From Planktothrix serta PCC 8927 (GTDB taxonomy: Bacteria > Cyanobacteriota > Cyanobacteriia > Cyanobacteriales > Microcoleaceae): a DNA stretch of 64,000 nt. Made by a program: the position numbers and the translations under genes. Within the stretch, counting starts at the first letter, position 1; every line of letters starts with the position of its first letter. The notes beneath the pieces were generated by a model, which had not been told where the DNA came from, made no database searches, and saw only the letters and a program-made list of their open reading frames with translations. Location: contig NZ_LR734824.1 of NCBI RefSeq assembly GCF_900010725.2, positions 125,109-189,108 on the forward strand, read 5' to 3'. Positions 38,351 to 47,107 of the stretch are shown here, piece after piece.

Positions 38351-39385
38351 TTAGTAAGCCGTCCAACCCCCATCCGTGGCATAAGTACAACCCGTTAAAT
38401 TAGCAGCATCTTGAGACAATAAAAAGAGAATAATTGCCCCTTGTTCCCAAACGGTGGACGAACGATGTTTGGAATCAACAGCAGACAGAATGCTCTGTAG
38501 TTTGAGCCCCCCCATTGAGCTACCCTCGCCAGCTTTTTTGCTGGCCTGCACAAATTCGCCTGCTCTAGCTACCATCGGTGTATCCGTAGCTGCCATATTA
38601 ACTGAGTTGATCCGAATCCCGTAAGGCGCATAATCTAGGGCTGCATTTCGCGTTAAGCCTGTAACTCCGTGTTTACTAGCAACGTAGGCAGGATTTCCGG
38701 CTAATCCAGTTAAGCCCGCGATCGAACCAATATTGACGATGGCTCCACCTTTACCCTGTTCTAACATTTGTCGTAGTTCTGAGCGCATTGACTTAAATAC
38801 ACCCGTTGTATTCGTTGCTACCACAGCCTCCCAATATTCATCAGTAGCGAGATGAATTGAATTAGGCAACAAATCGCGTTGACCTTCAAAATTAAGCGGT
38901 TGAGCCGGATCGCCTCCATCCATGACTCCCGCCGCATTCAGCGCCAAATCGACACCACCAAAGACGTTCACCGCTTCTGTTACCATACGATCACACAACG
39001 CCGTTTCTACGACATTCCCAACAATTGCGATCGCATTATGTCCTTCCCCTTTAATCTTACTAATGGTCTGATTGAGTTCTTTTTCCTTCCGGTCAACTCC
39101 CACCACATTAGCCCCTTCACGAGCGGCTCTAATCGCCGTAGCTGCTCCAATTCCCGTGGCCGCACCCGTAATTAAAATCGTTTTTCCTTGAAATCGATTG
39201 GGAATAAAATAGTCAGGATTAGTGGGCTGAATATCCATAGTTTTTACTTCACCTTTGATTAGATTGCTGGCAGAAGAAACATCGGTATTTTGGGCAGGTT
39301 CAGCTTCCCCTGTCAAGCTTGAAAGCATAAGTGTTGTCACAAAAGAGCCAGTTCCTAACACAAGAAACTGACGACGTGACAGCAT
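38351..39385 (-). CDS. SDR-family oxidoreductase with Tat signal
   Basis: 344 aa from the chosen ATG. The start MLSRRQFLVLGTGSFVTTLM is a twin-arginine signal (SRRQFL), so the protein is probably exported folded with its cofactor. The SDR domain follows: ILITGAATGIGAATAIRAAR, VDRKEKELNQT, ALNAAGVM, then catalytic IVNIGSIAGLTG and YVASKHGV. AGGAAG lies 11 bases before this start; a GTG at 39448 would bury the signal. A Tat-exported classical SDR is unusual. The substrate is unknown. Confidence 0.8.
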   Translation of the reverse strand: MLSRRQFLVLGTGSFVTTLMLSSLTGEAEPAQNTDVSSASNLIKGEVKTMDIQPTNPDYFIPNRFQGKTILITGAATGIGAATAIRAAREGANVVGVDRKEKELNQTISKIKGEGHNAIAIVGNVVETALCDRMVTEAVNVFGGVDLALNAAGVMDGGDPAQPLNFEGQRDLLPNSIHLATDEYWEAVVATNTTGVFKSMRSELRQMLEQGKGGAIVNIGSIAGLTGLAGNPAYVASKHGVTGLTRNAALDYAPYGIRINSVNMAATDTPMVARAGEFVQASKKAGEGSSMGGLKLQSILSAVDSKHRSSTVWEQGAIILFLLSQDAANLTGCTYATDGGWTAY

Positions 39386-39528
39386 ATATTGCATGACTTC
39401 CTGTACCCCCGGATTGTCAGGATTGAGATGTTGAAAATTTGGCCCCACTGGATTTCCCTAATGTCTTCGTAAGTATGGTACTCTAAATGATTGTGGCAAA
39501 TTACGGATTAACTTGAGATTCAACAACT

Positions 39529-39798
39529 ATGGCTCTCACACAGCAGCGTAAACAAGAAATCATGTCCGAGCACCAAACCCATGAAACCGATACCGGTTCC
39601 TGTGAGGTGCAAGTGGCAATGCTGACCGAACGCATTAATAAACTCAGCGAACACCTGAAAATCAATAAAAAAGATCACTCCTCTCGGCGTGGACTTTTAC
39701 TAATGATTGGCCGTCGCAAGCGTCTGTTAAGCTTCTTAAAAAGCCAAGATAAAGGACGCTATCAAGCCTTAATTGCTCGTCTGGGTATTCGGGGTTAG
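39529..39798 (+). CDS. rpsO: 30S ribosomal protein S15
   Basis: 89 aa, the usual length. It shows [40 protein letters not shown] and the basic [20 protein letters not shown] that binds the 16S central domain. It is followed by the PAM68-like gene. Confidence 0.97.
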   Translation: MALTQQRKQEIMSEHQTHETDTGSCEVQVAMLTERINKLSEHLKINKKDHSSRRGLLLMIGRRKRLLSFLKSQDKGRYQALIARLGIRG

Positions 39799-39882
39799 AA
39801 TTCTGCAACTGACGTAACAACCGAAGCCTTGATCTGTTACCTTAGCTTTCCTCCTGCATTTTCAGACCCATTTTTTAAACTT

Positions 39883-40419
39883 ATGTCCTCTGAACGTCCT
39901 CCCGCACGTCCCGCCTTTGAACCGAAGAAAAATCGCAAAAAACCGAATAAAGCGACCTCAAAACCTCCGGCTAAGGCGACTTCAGACTCTAAATCAACAA
40001 AACCCGATCAAAAGGTCAAGGCGACTGTTAAGTCCCCACAACCTCAACCCCAAAAAAACAAAGACACTAAACGTCGTTACACCCGTGAAGAAACGGCAAT
40101 TCCAGAGAAAGTCAGCCAACGAATGTTATCTCGGATGGTGCTTTTGGCTGGAATACCTTTGATGATGGGCTTAGGAAGCTTCGTGGGTAGTTATTTTGTG
40201 ATTACCCAGGACTTGTTTCTCTTCCCTCATGCCATTGTGGTGATGATTAGTATGGGATTTTTTGGGTTAAGTGTGGTGGGCTTAAGCTATGGCGTTTTGT
40301 CAGCATCCTGGGATGAGGAAGTCTCTGGGAGTATTTTGGGCTGGCAGGAATTTAAAGTCAATTTAGGGCGAATGCAGGACGGATGGAAAGCTGCCAGACA
40401 AAAAAATCCGAAAAATTAA
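39883..40419 (+). CDS. PAM68-like photosystem II assembly protein
   Basis: 178 aa. The N-terminal 75 residues are basic and low-complexity (Lys, Pro, Ser, Thr). Two membrane helices follow: MVLLAGIPLMMGLGSFVGSY and the HAIVVMISMGFFGLSVVGLS region. The C-terminus has SASWDEEVSGSILGWQEFKV. This is the PAM68/DUF3464 layout, a thylakoid protein that helps assemble the PSII core. The ATG at 39883 (MSSERPP) is preferred over a longer TTG frame. Confidence 0.85.
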   Translation: MSSERPPARPAFEPKKNRKKPNKATSKPPAKATSDSKSTKPDQKVKATVKSPQPQPQKNKDTKRRYTREETAIPEKVSQRMLSRMVLLAGIPLMMGLGSFVGSYFVITQDLFLFPHAIVVMISMGFFGLSVVGLSYGVLSASWDEEVSGSILGWQEFKVNLGRMQDGWKAARQKNPKN

Positions 40420-40539
40420 GAATTCAAAACATTACGTCCAAAACTGAATTGTTATACGCTAAATTAGCTTTAACGTAGGCTGTATTTTTTGAAACAATTC
40501 CAGCATTTTAAGTTTGATCAATCGATCACTCCAGCATAA

Positions 40540-41601
40540 ATGATTATAGTAATGAAAGTCGGCACACCTGAAGCCGAAATTGAGCGTTTAAGTGAAGATC
40601 TCAACACCAGTTGGGGGTTATCACCCGAAAGAATTGTCGGTAAGCATAAAGTTGTGATTGGGTTAGTCGGTGAAACGGCTGACCTTGACCCCTTGCAACT
40701 GCGGGAAATTAGTCCTTTTATTGAGGACGTGTTACGGGTGGAAAAACCCTATAAACGGGTGAGTCGTGCCTACCGTCAAGGGGAAGCCAGCGAAGTCACA
40801 GTGCCCACTCCGGCCGGAGATGTCACCTTTAGTGAACATCATCCCCTGGTTATCGTTGCTGGGCCTTGCTCAGTGGAAAATGAGGAGATGATTGTCGAAA
40901 CCGCAAAACGAGTTAAAGCTGCGGGGGCTAAATTCCTGCGGGGAGGAGCCTTCAAACCTCGGACGTCTCCCTATGCGTTTCAAGGACACGGTGAAAGTGC
41001 CCTAGGGTTATTAGCCGCCGCCCGGGATGCGACGGGGTTAGGCATTATTACGGAGTTAATGGATGCCGAAGACCTGGAAAAATTAGGGGAAGTTGCCGAT
41101 ATTATTCAAATTGGCGCTCGCAATATGCAGAACTTCTCCCTATTGAAAAAAGTGGGAGCGCAAGATAAACCTGTTCTGCTAAAACGGGGAATGTCAGCCA
41201 CCATTGAAGAATGGTTAATGGCGGCGGAATATATTCTCGCAGGCGGAAACCAAAACGTGATTTTATGCGAACGCGGCGTTCGGGGTTTTGACCGTCAATA
41301 TACCCGGAATACTTTGGATTTATCCGTATTACCCGTATTGCGATCGCTCACCCATCTGCCAATTATGATCGATCCCAGTCATGGGATTGGTGTTGCAGAA
41401 TACGTTCCCCCAATGGCGATGGCTGCTATCGCTGCGGGTGCAGATTCCTTGATGATTGAAGTCCATCCCAACCCGGCTAAAGCTCTATCTGATGGCCCTC
41501 AATCTCTGACCCCAGAACGGTTTGACCACTTAATGCAAGAATTGTCTGTAATTGGTAAAGCCGTTGGTCGTTGGCCAAAAGAACTGGCTGTAGTCGGTTA
41601 A
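40540..41601 (+). CDS. aroF: 3-deoxy-7-phosphoheptulonate synthase (type I beta)
   Basis: 353 aa. It joins phosphoenolpyruvate and erythrose 4-phosphate in the first step of the shikimate pathway. Residues 1-70 form the ferredoxin-like regulatory domain of the I-beta class (MIIVMKVGTPEAEIERLSED). The barrel follows with IVAGPCSVENEEM, LRGGAFKPRTSPYAFQG and PIMIDPSHGIG. The length and organisation fit cyanobacterial enzymes. Confidence 0.93.
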   Translation: MIIVMKVGTPEAEIERLSEDLNTSWGLSPERIVGKHKVVIGLVGETADLDPLQLREISPFIEDVLRVEKPYKRVSRAYRQGEASEVTVPTPAGDVTFSEHHPLVIVAGPCSVENEEMIVETAKRVKAAGAKFLRGGAFKPRTSPYAFQGHGESALGLLAAARDATGLGIITELMDAEDLEKLGEVADIIQIGARNMQNFSLLKKVGAQDKPVLLKRGMSATIEEWLMAAEYILAGGNQNVILCERGVRGFDRQYTRNTLDLSVLPVLRSLTHLPIMIDPSHGIGVAEYVPPMAMAAIAAGADSLMIEVHPNPAKALSDGPQSLTPERFDHLMQELSVIGKAVGRWPKELAVVG

Positions 41602-41790
41602 TTCTTGGGTAAAAACTTTAAAATCTGATAAAGGCGTTTGTGAAAAACGTCTTTATTTTTGGCATCTATCTACAGAAAGATTTTCAGCAACCCGATAACC
41701 GTTTTTTATCTGGAATAATCTCTGGAAATTATATATAATAATGGTGTTAAATTTCCTACAAAAATTATTTATTGAGGAGTGCAATTACAG

Positions 41791-42663
41791 ATGGCTAATC
41801 TCCGTAAGACAGCTTTTCTAGGAACAGCGATCGCATTTACCCTAAATGGGGGTGAACTTTTAGCACAAGAACTTTCCTCTCAATCCTCTTTAGAAAATAT
41901 TGTTGGGTCTTCAGTGGAAATTGCATCTCAAACTCTCTCAGAAACACCGGATTTAAAACCAGAACAGTTAGCTTTTGAACCTACAGAAATTAATAATTCC
42001 CAGGAAATTATTCAACAGCAACCCCAGACTTTATCGGAAGCTGAAAATACTTTTCCCTCAACACAAGCAGCCGATTTAAGTGAAAATTGGATGGATCGAG
42101 TCGAGTGGAATATTGCTCAAAATCCAGATCAATCCTTTCCAGCTACCGAACAACAGTCCCAAGCAACAGAAGCAAAACCGGAAGATCCGCGTAAAGCCGC
42201 CGATGCTAATGGTCGCCGTTTAAGTAATAATTATAATTATGTTGGACTGGGAGGGAATATTGGGATTACAGGAGATGGATCAGGTTTAGGAGGGGGCGGT
42301 TTAATGAGCCTTTCCAAAACTGGATTTTCAGAAAATGTTTCCCTACATTCGGGTGGAATTATTGTCGGAAGTGATAGCGCAAGTTTAGTCCATCTGACGG
42401 CGGATTTTCCTGTCAGAAGTGAAACCAACGCCGTTCGTTTTTCCCCTTTTGTGGGAGCCGGAATTATCTACAAAGATATCTTTAATAATGATTTTAGCGT
42501 CGGCCCTTCAGCCGTAGCCGGAATTGATATTCCCGTTTCTTACAGCTTCTTAATTACAGGCCGTGCTAGTGTCGGATATATTCGAGATGAAACCGATTTC
42601 GGGATTCAACTGGGTTTCACTTATATCTACACGAAAGGACTACTGGGTTTAATTTTTGATTAA
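41791..42663 (+). CDS. Secreted beta-barrel-like hypothetical protein
   Basis: 290 aa from the ATG. MANLRKTAFLGTAIAFTLNG and GELLAQE form a signal peptide with a likely AxA-like cleavage. A disordered, Gln- and Glu-rich part (30-140) follows, then glycine-rich amphipathic strands ending in VGYIRDETDFGIQLGFTYIY. This suggests an outer-membrane barrel or an exported surface protein. A GTG at 41779 would add four residues. The function is unknown. The convergent gene starts at 43858. Confidence 0.6.
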   Translation: MANLRKTAFLGTAIAFTLNGGELLAQELSSQSSLENIVGSSVEIASQTLSETPDLKPEQLAFEPTEINNSQEIIQQQPQTLSEAENTFPSTQAADLSENWMDRVEWNIAQNPDQSFPATEQQSQATEAKPEDPRKAADANGRRLSNNYNYVGLGGNIGITGDGSGLGGGGLMSLSKTGFSENVSLHSGGIIVGSDSASLVHLTADFPVRSETNAVRFSPFVGAGIIYKDIFNNDFSVGPSAVAGIDIPVSYSFLITGRASVGYIRDETDFGIQLGFTYIYTKGLLGLIFD

Positions 42664-42671
42664 TCTTTTGG

Positions 42672-42716
42672 CGGTTAACGGTTGATTGTTAACTGTAAAC
42701 TGTAAACCGTTAACCG
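42672..42716. terminator. Bidirectional hairpin between convergent genes
   Basis: CGGTTAACGGTT (42672-42683) and AACCGTTAACCG (42705-42716) are perfect inverted copies. It lies between two convergently transcribed stops, with a T-rich or A-rich flank on each side, and may end both transcripts. Confidence 0.6.
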
Positions 42717-42721
42717 TTAAT

Positions 42722-43858
42722 CTAACGCTTTATATCCGAATCTTGACTTTTTTGGATTAACGCATCAGATTGTTCAACCATTATTCTCAAGAGTTGATTT
42801 AATAAGACTAAATTCTCCGAAGATAGAGGAGTTACAGCCAGACGAGAACTAATTTCACTGATCTTATGTTGGAGTTGCTGAGTTAGTCGTAAAGCATCTA
42901 AACTCAATTTAGATAACTGTTGTTTTTGATAAAACTTTAAAGCGGCTCCGCGTAACACCTGTAAATTAGCTTCTTCTCCTAATGTTCCCGGAGTAATTCT
43001 TAATCGGAGTAATAGATGGGTATTTTGATAGACCCGTTCAATTTCAGCTTGTCGGGGTTTATCAAATGGAATTAACGGCAGTTCTACTAACAATTTTAAC
43101 TCATTAATAACCCCTTGAAATTGTTGAGGATTTAACCCCGTAACAACCGATTGTAAAACGCCATCCTGACTCCACAAAATTCGGGATGAACTCCCCTCTT
43201 GACATTCAAAATAAAGCCGTCCAATACCACCCACTAAAACCCGTCCTAATAGTTCTTGTAACAAATCATGGGGAGATAATGTTGCTAAAATCTCCACCGG
43301 ACTCGATAAATAAGTCGTTTTGACTTCTAATGGTTTTAAGAAACTTTCAGAGGTTGGCTGCACAAATTCAGGTGAAAATGTTTCCTCCTCTGAATCAGAG
43401 AAATTTGAGGCGGGTGGCGGTAAACAGACCAAAGGTTGTTTAATCGTAATTTTTTGAGGTGTAACAATAGGAGAAACTTCTGTACTCGGAACAGGAATTT
43501 GTGAGGGTTTTTGACCTGTAGAAAATGAAGTTAACTGAACCTCTGTTTGAGAAGATTCACCGCCTTTAACCTGTTGCGTATGATAGAGATAAGCAGACAA
43601 TAAAGAATGCTCCTCCTCCGAAGAAATGACCTGAGTAACGATGGAGCAATTCATATAAGATACGATCTTTTGAACATATTCTAATGCTGATTCATCTTCT
43701 GAATCAACAACACCCAAATATAAATGATTATCCTTGAGACAAAGAGGTAAAATTTGGTAATGCAAGCAAACTTCTAAGGGTAAGATGCTGTCAATTAAAG
43801 CGAAAATTTGCTGCGAGTCCAACGGAACTGTCCCAGTTGCTTGAGATTTAGCTAACAT
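42722..43858 (-). CDS. MshEN (type II/IV secretion ATPase N-terminal)-like protein
   Basis: 378 aa. The N-terminal 90 residues (IDSILPLEVCLHYQILPLCL then HLYLGVVDSEDESALEYV) resemble the MshEN/GspE N-terminal domain of PilB-type ATPases. A Pro/Ser-rich linker (about 105-185) joins it to a C-terminal part with VGGIGRLYFECQEGSSSRIL. There is no Walker motif, so it is not an ATPase itself. It could regulate pili or bind c-di-GMP through MshEN, but this is inferred. Confidence 0.55.
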   Translation of the reverse strand: MLAKSQATGTVPLDSQQIFALIDSILPLEVCLHYQILPLCLKDNHLYLGVVDSEDESALEYVQKIVSYMNCSIVTQVISSEEEHSLLSAYLYHTQQVKGGESSQTEVQLTSFSTGQKPSQIPVPSTEVSPIVTPQKITIKQPLVCLPPPASNFSDSEEETFSPEFVQPTSESFLKPLEVKTTYLSSPVEILATLSPHDLLQELLGRVLVGGIGRLYFECQEGSSSRILWSQDGVLQSVVTGLNPQQFQGVINELKLLVELPLIPFDKPRQAEIERVYQNTHLLLRLRITPGTLGEEANLQVLRGAALKFYQKQQLSKLSLDALRLTQQLQHKISEISSRLAVTPLSSENLVLLNQLLRIMVEQSDALIQKSQDSDIKR

Positions 43859-44513
43859 TGTTTATGAATAGTGTCTTAGTCCAATATTCCCCGGCTTAGA
43901 GCTAAATCAGCCCGAATTAGCTCCCACGAAAAAGGCACTCCGACTCAAATTCCATATCCGCAACCCTGGGGAGTGGAGAAGGGTAAATTAGTAATGGTTA
44001 TTTCTCTAACTTCAGTTTAACAGCCTTTGCGAAAATTATCGATAAAACGCCAGCGAAAATCGCTAAACTCTGGGAGAAGGAGATTAGCGATCGCAACTCA
44101 AAGCCGCGCAGATAGTCGTCAGGGATAATCCCACCTTTGATCAAGGTGGACGTATTCAACCCTTGATTCAGGATGCGGGTTGTCAACTGTTGTACTGACT
44201 AGCCCCTACCCTATCACCCCAGGGGTTGTTTAACGTTATTGGGTGGACAATTCTGGAGGACAGGTTAATAGCTCTGACTGTGGATTGATTTCCTCAGATG
44301 CTAATCTGATCAGTGATGTCAAGGATGTATCCTCCTTGACATCTTTTAATTTCTGATATAGCAGTCCTAAATAGGTTGTAATATTTGATCGTATTTGCAT
44401 TTTTCCGTTGATCAATTGTCGGTTGGGTTAAACCCCATTTCCCTTGCAAAAAGGGTATATAACCATCCTAAATTTGATGTACAATTTTTCTATTCCCTGT
44501 TTTCTTTGAATTT
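43859..44513. other. Long gene-poor region with a candidate small RNA
   Basis: 655 bases without a supported gene. A 62-aa TTG frame on the minus strand (43998-44186) has no conserved look and is rejected. The plus strand from about 44190 to 44347 has a CCCCT/AGGGG hairpin (44204-44226) and ends in a strong terminator, which suggests a small RNA. Confidence 0.4.
44315..44347 (+). terminator. Intrinsic terminator, likely of a small RNA
   Basis: GATGTCAAGGA (44315-44325) and TCCTTGACATC (44333-44343) form a perfect 11-bp stem with a seven-base loop, followed by TTTT. The nearest plus-strand gene upstream ends at 42663, 1.65 kb away. The terminator therefore probably belongs to a short non-coding transcript. 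The minus strand has no T run. Confidence 0.65.
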
Positions 44514-45020
44514 ATGATCACTGTAGAAAAATTAATTGAAAAATATCAGCTTATTCCTCACCCTGAAGGAGGTTATTTTCGAGAAACTTATCGTGCAAAG
44601 GGTGTGATTTCTCAGAATTCTTTACCGGGTAATTTTAAAGGCGATCGCAATTATTGTACAGGAATTTATTTTTTATTACCTCAAGGAACAAAATCCTGTT
44701 TACATCGAATTCAATCTGATGAAATGTGGCATTTTTATTTAGGAGGTTCCTTAACTCTAATATTAATGCACGAAGACTATGGCGTGCAGAATGTTATTCT
44801 AGGTTCTGATATTCAAGGGGAGGAAATTGTGCAGTATGTTGTTCCGGGGGGATGGTGGTTTGGGGGCTATCCTAACCCAGAAAGTGCCTATAGTTTTGTG
44901 GGATGTACCGTTGCGCCAGGGTTTGATTTTGCCGATTTTGAATTAGCGGACAGGACTAACCTGATCTCGAAGTTTCCCGAATCTTCTGAACTGATTTTAA
45001 AATTAACTCCTGAGCCTTAA
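44514..45020 (+). CDS. DUF985 cupin-like protein
   Basis: 168 aa. It shows YQLIPHPEGGYFRETYR, IYFLLPQGTKSCLHRIQSDE and MWHFYLGGSLTLILM, the DUF985 cupin pattern, with a metal-like HxxxSDE region and the later GWWFGGYPNPESAYSFVGC. The family binds a metal, but its reaction is uncertain. It is cytoplasmic and complete. A HIP1 octamer occurs in the gene. Confidence 0.85.
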   Translation: MITVEKLIEKYQLIPHPEGGYFRETYRAKGVISQNSLPGNFKGDRNYCTGIYFLLPQGTKSCLHRIQSDEMWHFYLGGSLTLILMHEDYGVQNVILGSDIQGEEIVQYVVPGGWWFGGYPNPESAYSFVGCTVAPGFDFADFELADRTNLISKFPESSELILKLTPEP

Positions 45021-45062
45021 TTGAAGGTACAATACATCGTTTATGCAGTCTTAATTTAAAAA

Positions 45063-45740
45063 ATGATAGAAGAGTTGTTAACCTTCGTTTTAGGCAGTTT
45101 TGCATCCTTGTTCCCCATTGTAGATCCCTTGGGTGCTGTGCCAATATTTTTGGTTTTAGCCACAGGCTATTCTCCAGAATTACAACAAAAATGTGCGATT
45201 AAAACTTCCCTGAGCTTTGTAGGAGTTTTAATATTTTTTCTATTAATTGGGGATAGTATTTTAGAGTTTTTTGGGTTAGCAATGTCAGGGGTAAAAGTGG
45301 CTGGAGGAATTGTAATTTTTGAAACGGGATGGGAAGCCTTAAAAGCCGAACCCAAATTAACCCCAACAGAAGAAGAAGCTTTAAGTTGTCAAATTCAAGA
45401 ACATAAAGATATTTCCTTTATTCCCTTAACAATTCCTTTATTAGCAGGGCCAGGAGCGATCACGGTAACATTAGGATTAGCAGCCGAAGCGGGGGAAAGT
45501 TTTTCAACCGAAACCGTATTACACTTAGGCGCGATTATTGTGGCAATTCTGCTGATTGGAATATTAGTTTATGGCTGTTTAATCCTATCTAATCGGTTAC
45601 TCAATCTTTTAGGAGAAAATGGAATTATCGCCTTTACCCGCTTTTTGGGTTTATTTATTTTAGCCTTGGGAGTACAATTAATCTTAAGTGGATTAGAAAA
45701 CTGGATCGAAGGTTTATTTTCGACTTATTTATCAAATTGA
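45063..45740 (+). CDS. MarC-family integral membrane protein
   Basis: 225 aa. It has six predicted membrane segments: FVLGSFASLFPIVDPLGAVP at the start, then LSFVGVLIFFLLIGDSILEF, GVKVAGGIVIFETGW, FIPLTIPLLAGPGAITVTLG, IVAILLIGILVYGCLILSNR and FLGLFILALGVQLILSG. This is the UPF0056/MarC fold. The transported or sensed substrate is unknown. It follows the DUF985 gene by 42 bases. Confidence 0.88.
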   Translation: MIEELLTFVLGSFASLFPIVDPLGAVPIFLVLATGYSPELQQKCAIKTSLSFVGVLIFFLLIGDSILEFFGLAMSGVKVAGGIVIFETGWEALKAEPKLTPTEEEALSCQIQEHKDISFIPLTIPLLAGPGAITVTLGLAAEAGESFSTETVLHLGAIIVAILLIGILVYGCLILSNRLLNLLGENGIIAFTRFLGLFILALGVQLILSGLENWIEGLFSTYLSN

Positions 45741-46028
45741 ATCCCCCCTGAATCCATCGGTAAATCTGGGGAGTCCCATTGATGGCCCTCTCCTGACTCC
45801 TGACCCAGGGGTTGCAGGTAAAAAAATATCACTCCCAGGAGATTCTATTCGTTCTAAAATATTCTTAGAATAAACAGCAAACTGTTGTTTTTCTGGCAAA
45901 GGAGGTGAACACACTTACCATGATGTTGACCGATTTGCATGAATCTTAAGAGTGAAATTGTGTGTGTAAGTCCCTTCCAAGGATTGATTTCTCCCCCTTG
46001 AAAATGAACAATTTATAACCATTTCTCA

Positions 46029-47090
46029 ATGACTCTTTTACAACCCAAATCACAACATATTCAGGGTGTTATCCTACTGGTAGCAGTTACCCTACTTTGG
46101 GGAACAACATTTCCCCTCGTTAAAGAAATCATTCATAATATTTCTCCGGGTGTATTAATTGCGATTCGATCTGCTTTAGCAGCGCTCGCTTTTTCCATCC
46201 ATTTACGGACGTTGAATCTTAAGTTAGTTCGAGATGGTGTTATATTAGGAAGTCTATTTTTTTGCTGTTTAACGGTTCAAGCAATTGGCTTAGAAACCCT
46301 CTCCGCAAATCGTGCTGGGTTTATTTGCGGCCTGAATGTGATTTTAGTCCCATTGGCAGGACAATTGTTCGGTCAACGGGTGAAACGGGGAATATTTTTA
46401 GCAGCCGGACTCGCTTTGCTAGGGGTAGGAATCATGTCCTGGGAAGGCGGATCTCTGACAGCTGGGGACTTCTGGATGTTATTAGATGTTCTACTCTATA
46501 CGAGCTATATTCTGGTTTTGGAAGCGGTCACTTGCAACCATTCGGCTCTTTCCTTAACAGCCATTCAGCTTGTAACGATGACGGTTTTGGCTACCCTGTG
46601 GACATTACCCGATTTGCTCAACCAATGGGAGGGCATTCGCAGCAGTTATATGCCTCTATTATACCTGGCTGCGGTAACGGCTATAACAACTTGGCTTCCG
46701 GCGATCGCTCAACATTGGGTTTCCGCCTCTGAAACGGCGATTATCTATACCTTTGAACCTGTATTTACCTCTTTATTTTCCTTTTGGTTACTCGGTGAAA
46801 CTTTAGGGGTACGGGGTTGGCTTGGGGGTGTGATGGTTTTAGCAGCAATGTTTATTAGTCAACAATACACGAATTCTACAGGATTAGAGGGTGAAATCAG
46901 AGGTGAAGAAAATCTGCTGATTCCTACAATTGAACCCCTGGTAATTCGTGAAGAAATTTGTATTGATTTTTCTTGGAATCATCCCGAATTAGGAAAAGAA
47001 CCGATCCCTGTATTGGCGACTTCAATTCCCCATCCAGAGTTAATAGAACCGAGAATTGAAAGGTTAGAAGAACCGGGAAGGATTAAATAA
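46029..47090 (+). CDS. EamA-family DMT transporter
   Basis: 353 aa. It has ten hydrophobic segments in two EamA repeats: IQGVILLVAVTLLWGTTFPL opens the first and MLLDVLLYTSYILVLEA the second. The extra C-terminal 65 residues are acidic and cytoplasmic (EGEIRGEENLLIPTIEPL). These proteins export amino acids or metabolites; the substrate is not predictable. A HIP1 site is inside. The stop is 17 bases from the argS stop on the other strand. Confidence 0.88.
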   Translation: MTLLQPKSQHIQGVILLVAVTLLWGTTFPLVKEIIHNISPGVLIAIRSALAALAFSIHLRTLNLKLVRDGVILGSLFFCCLTVQAIGLETLSANRAGFICGLNVILVPLAGQLFGQRVKRGIFLAAGLALLGVGIMSWEGGSLTAGDFWMLLDVLLYTSYILVLEAVTCNHSALSLTAIQLVTMTVLATLWTLPDLLNQWEGIRSSYMPLLYLAAVTAITTWLPAIAQHWVSASETAIIYTFEPVFTSLFSFWLLGETLGVRGWLGGVMVLAAMFISQQYTNSTGLEGEIRGEENLLIPTIEPLVIREEICIDFSWNHPELGKEPIPVLATSIPHPELIEPRIERLEEPGRIK

Positions 47091-47107
47091 TTTTATCCGG
47101 TCTGATC

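Noticed and set aside
43998-44186. 62-aa TTG-initiated frame on the minus strand
   Set aside because: There is no ribosome-binding site, no conserved look and only one weak hydrophobic stretch; it is more likely chance.
45732-45914. 60-aa frame on the minus strand after the MarC gene
   Set aside because: It is low-complexity and non-conserved in appearance, with no ribosome-binding site.
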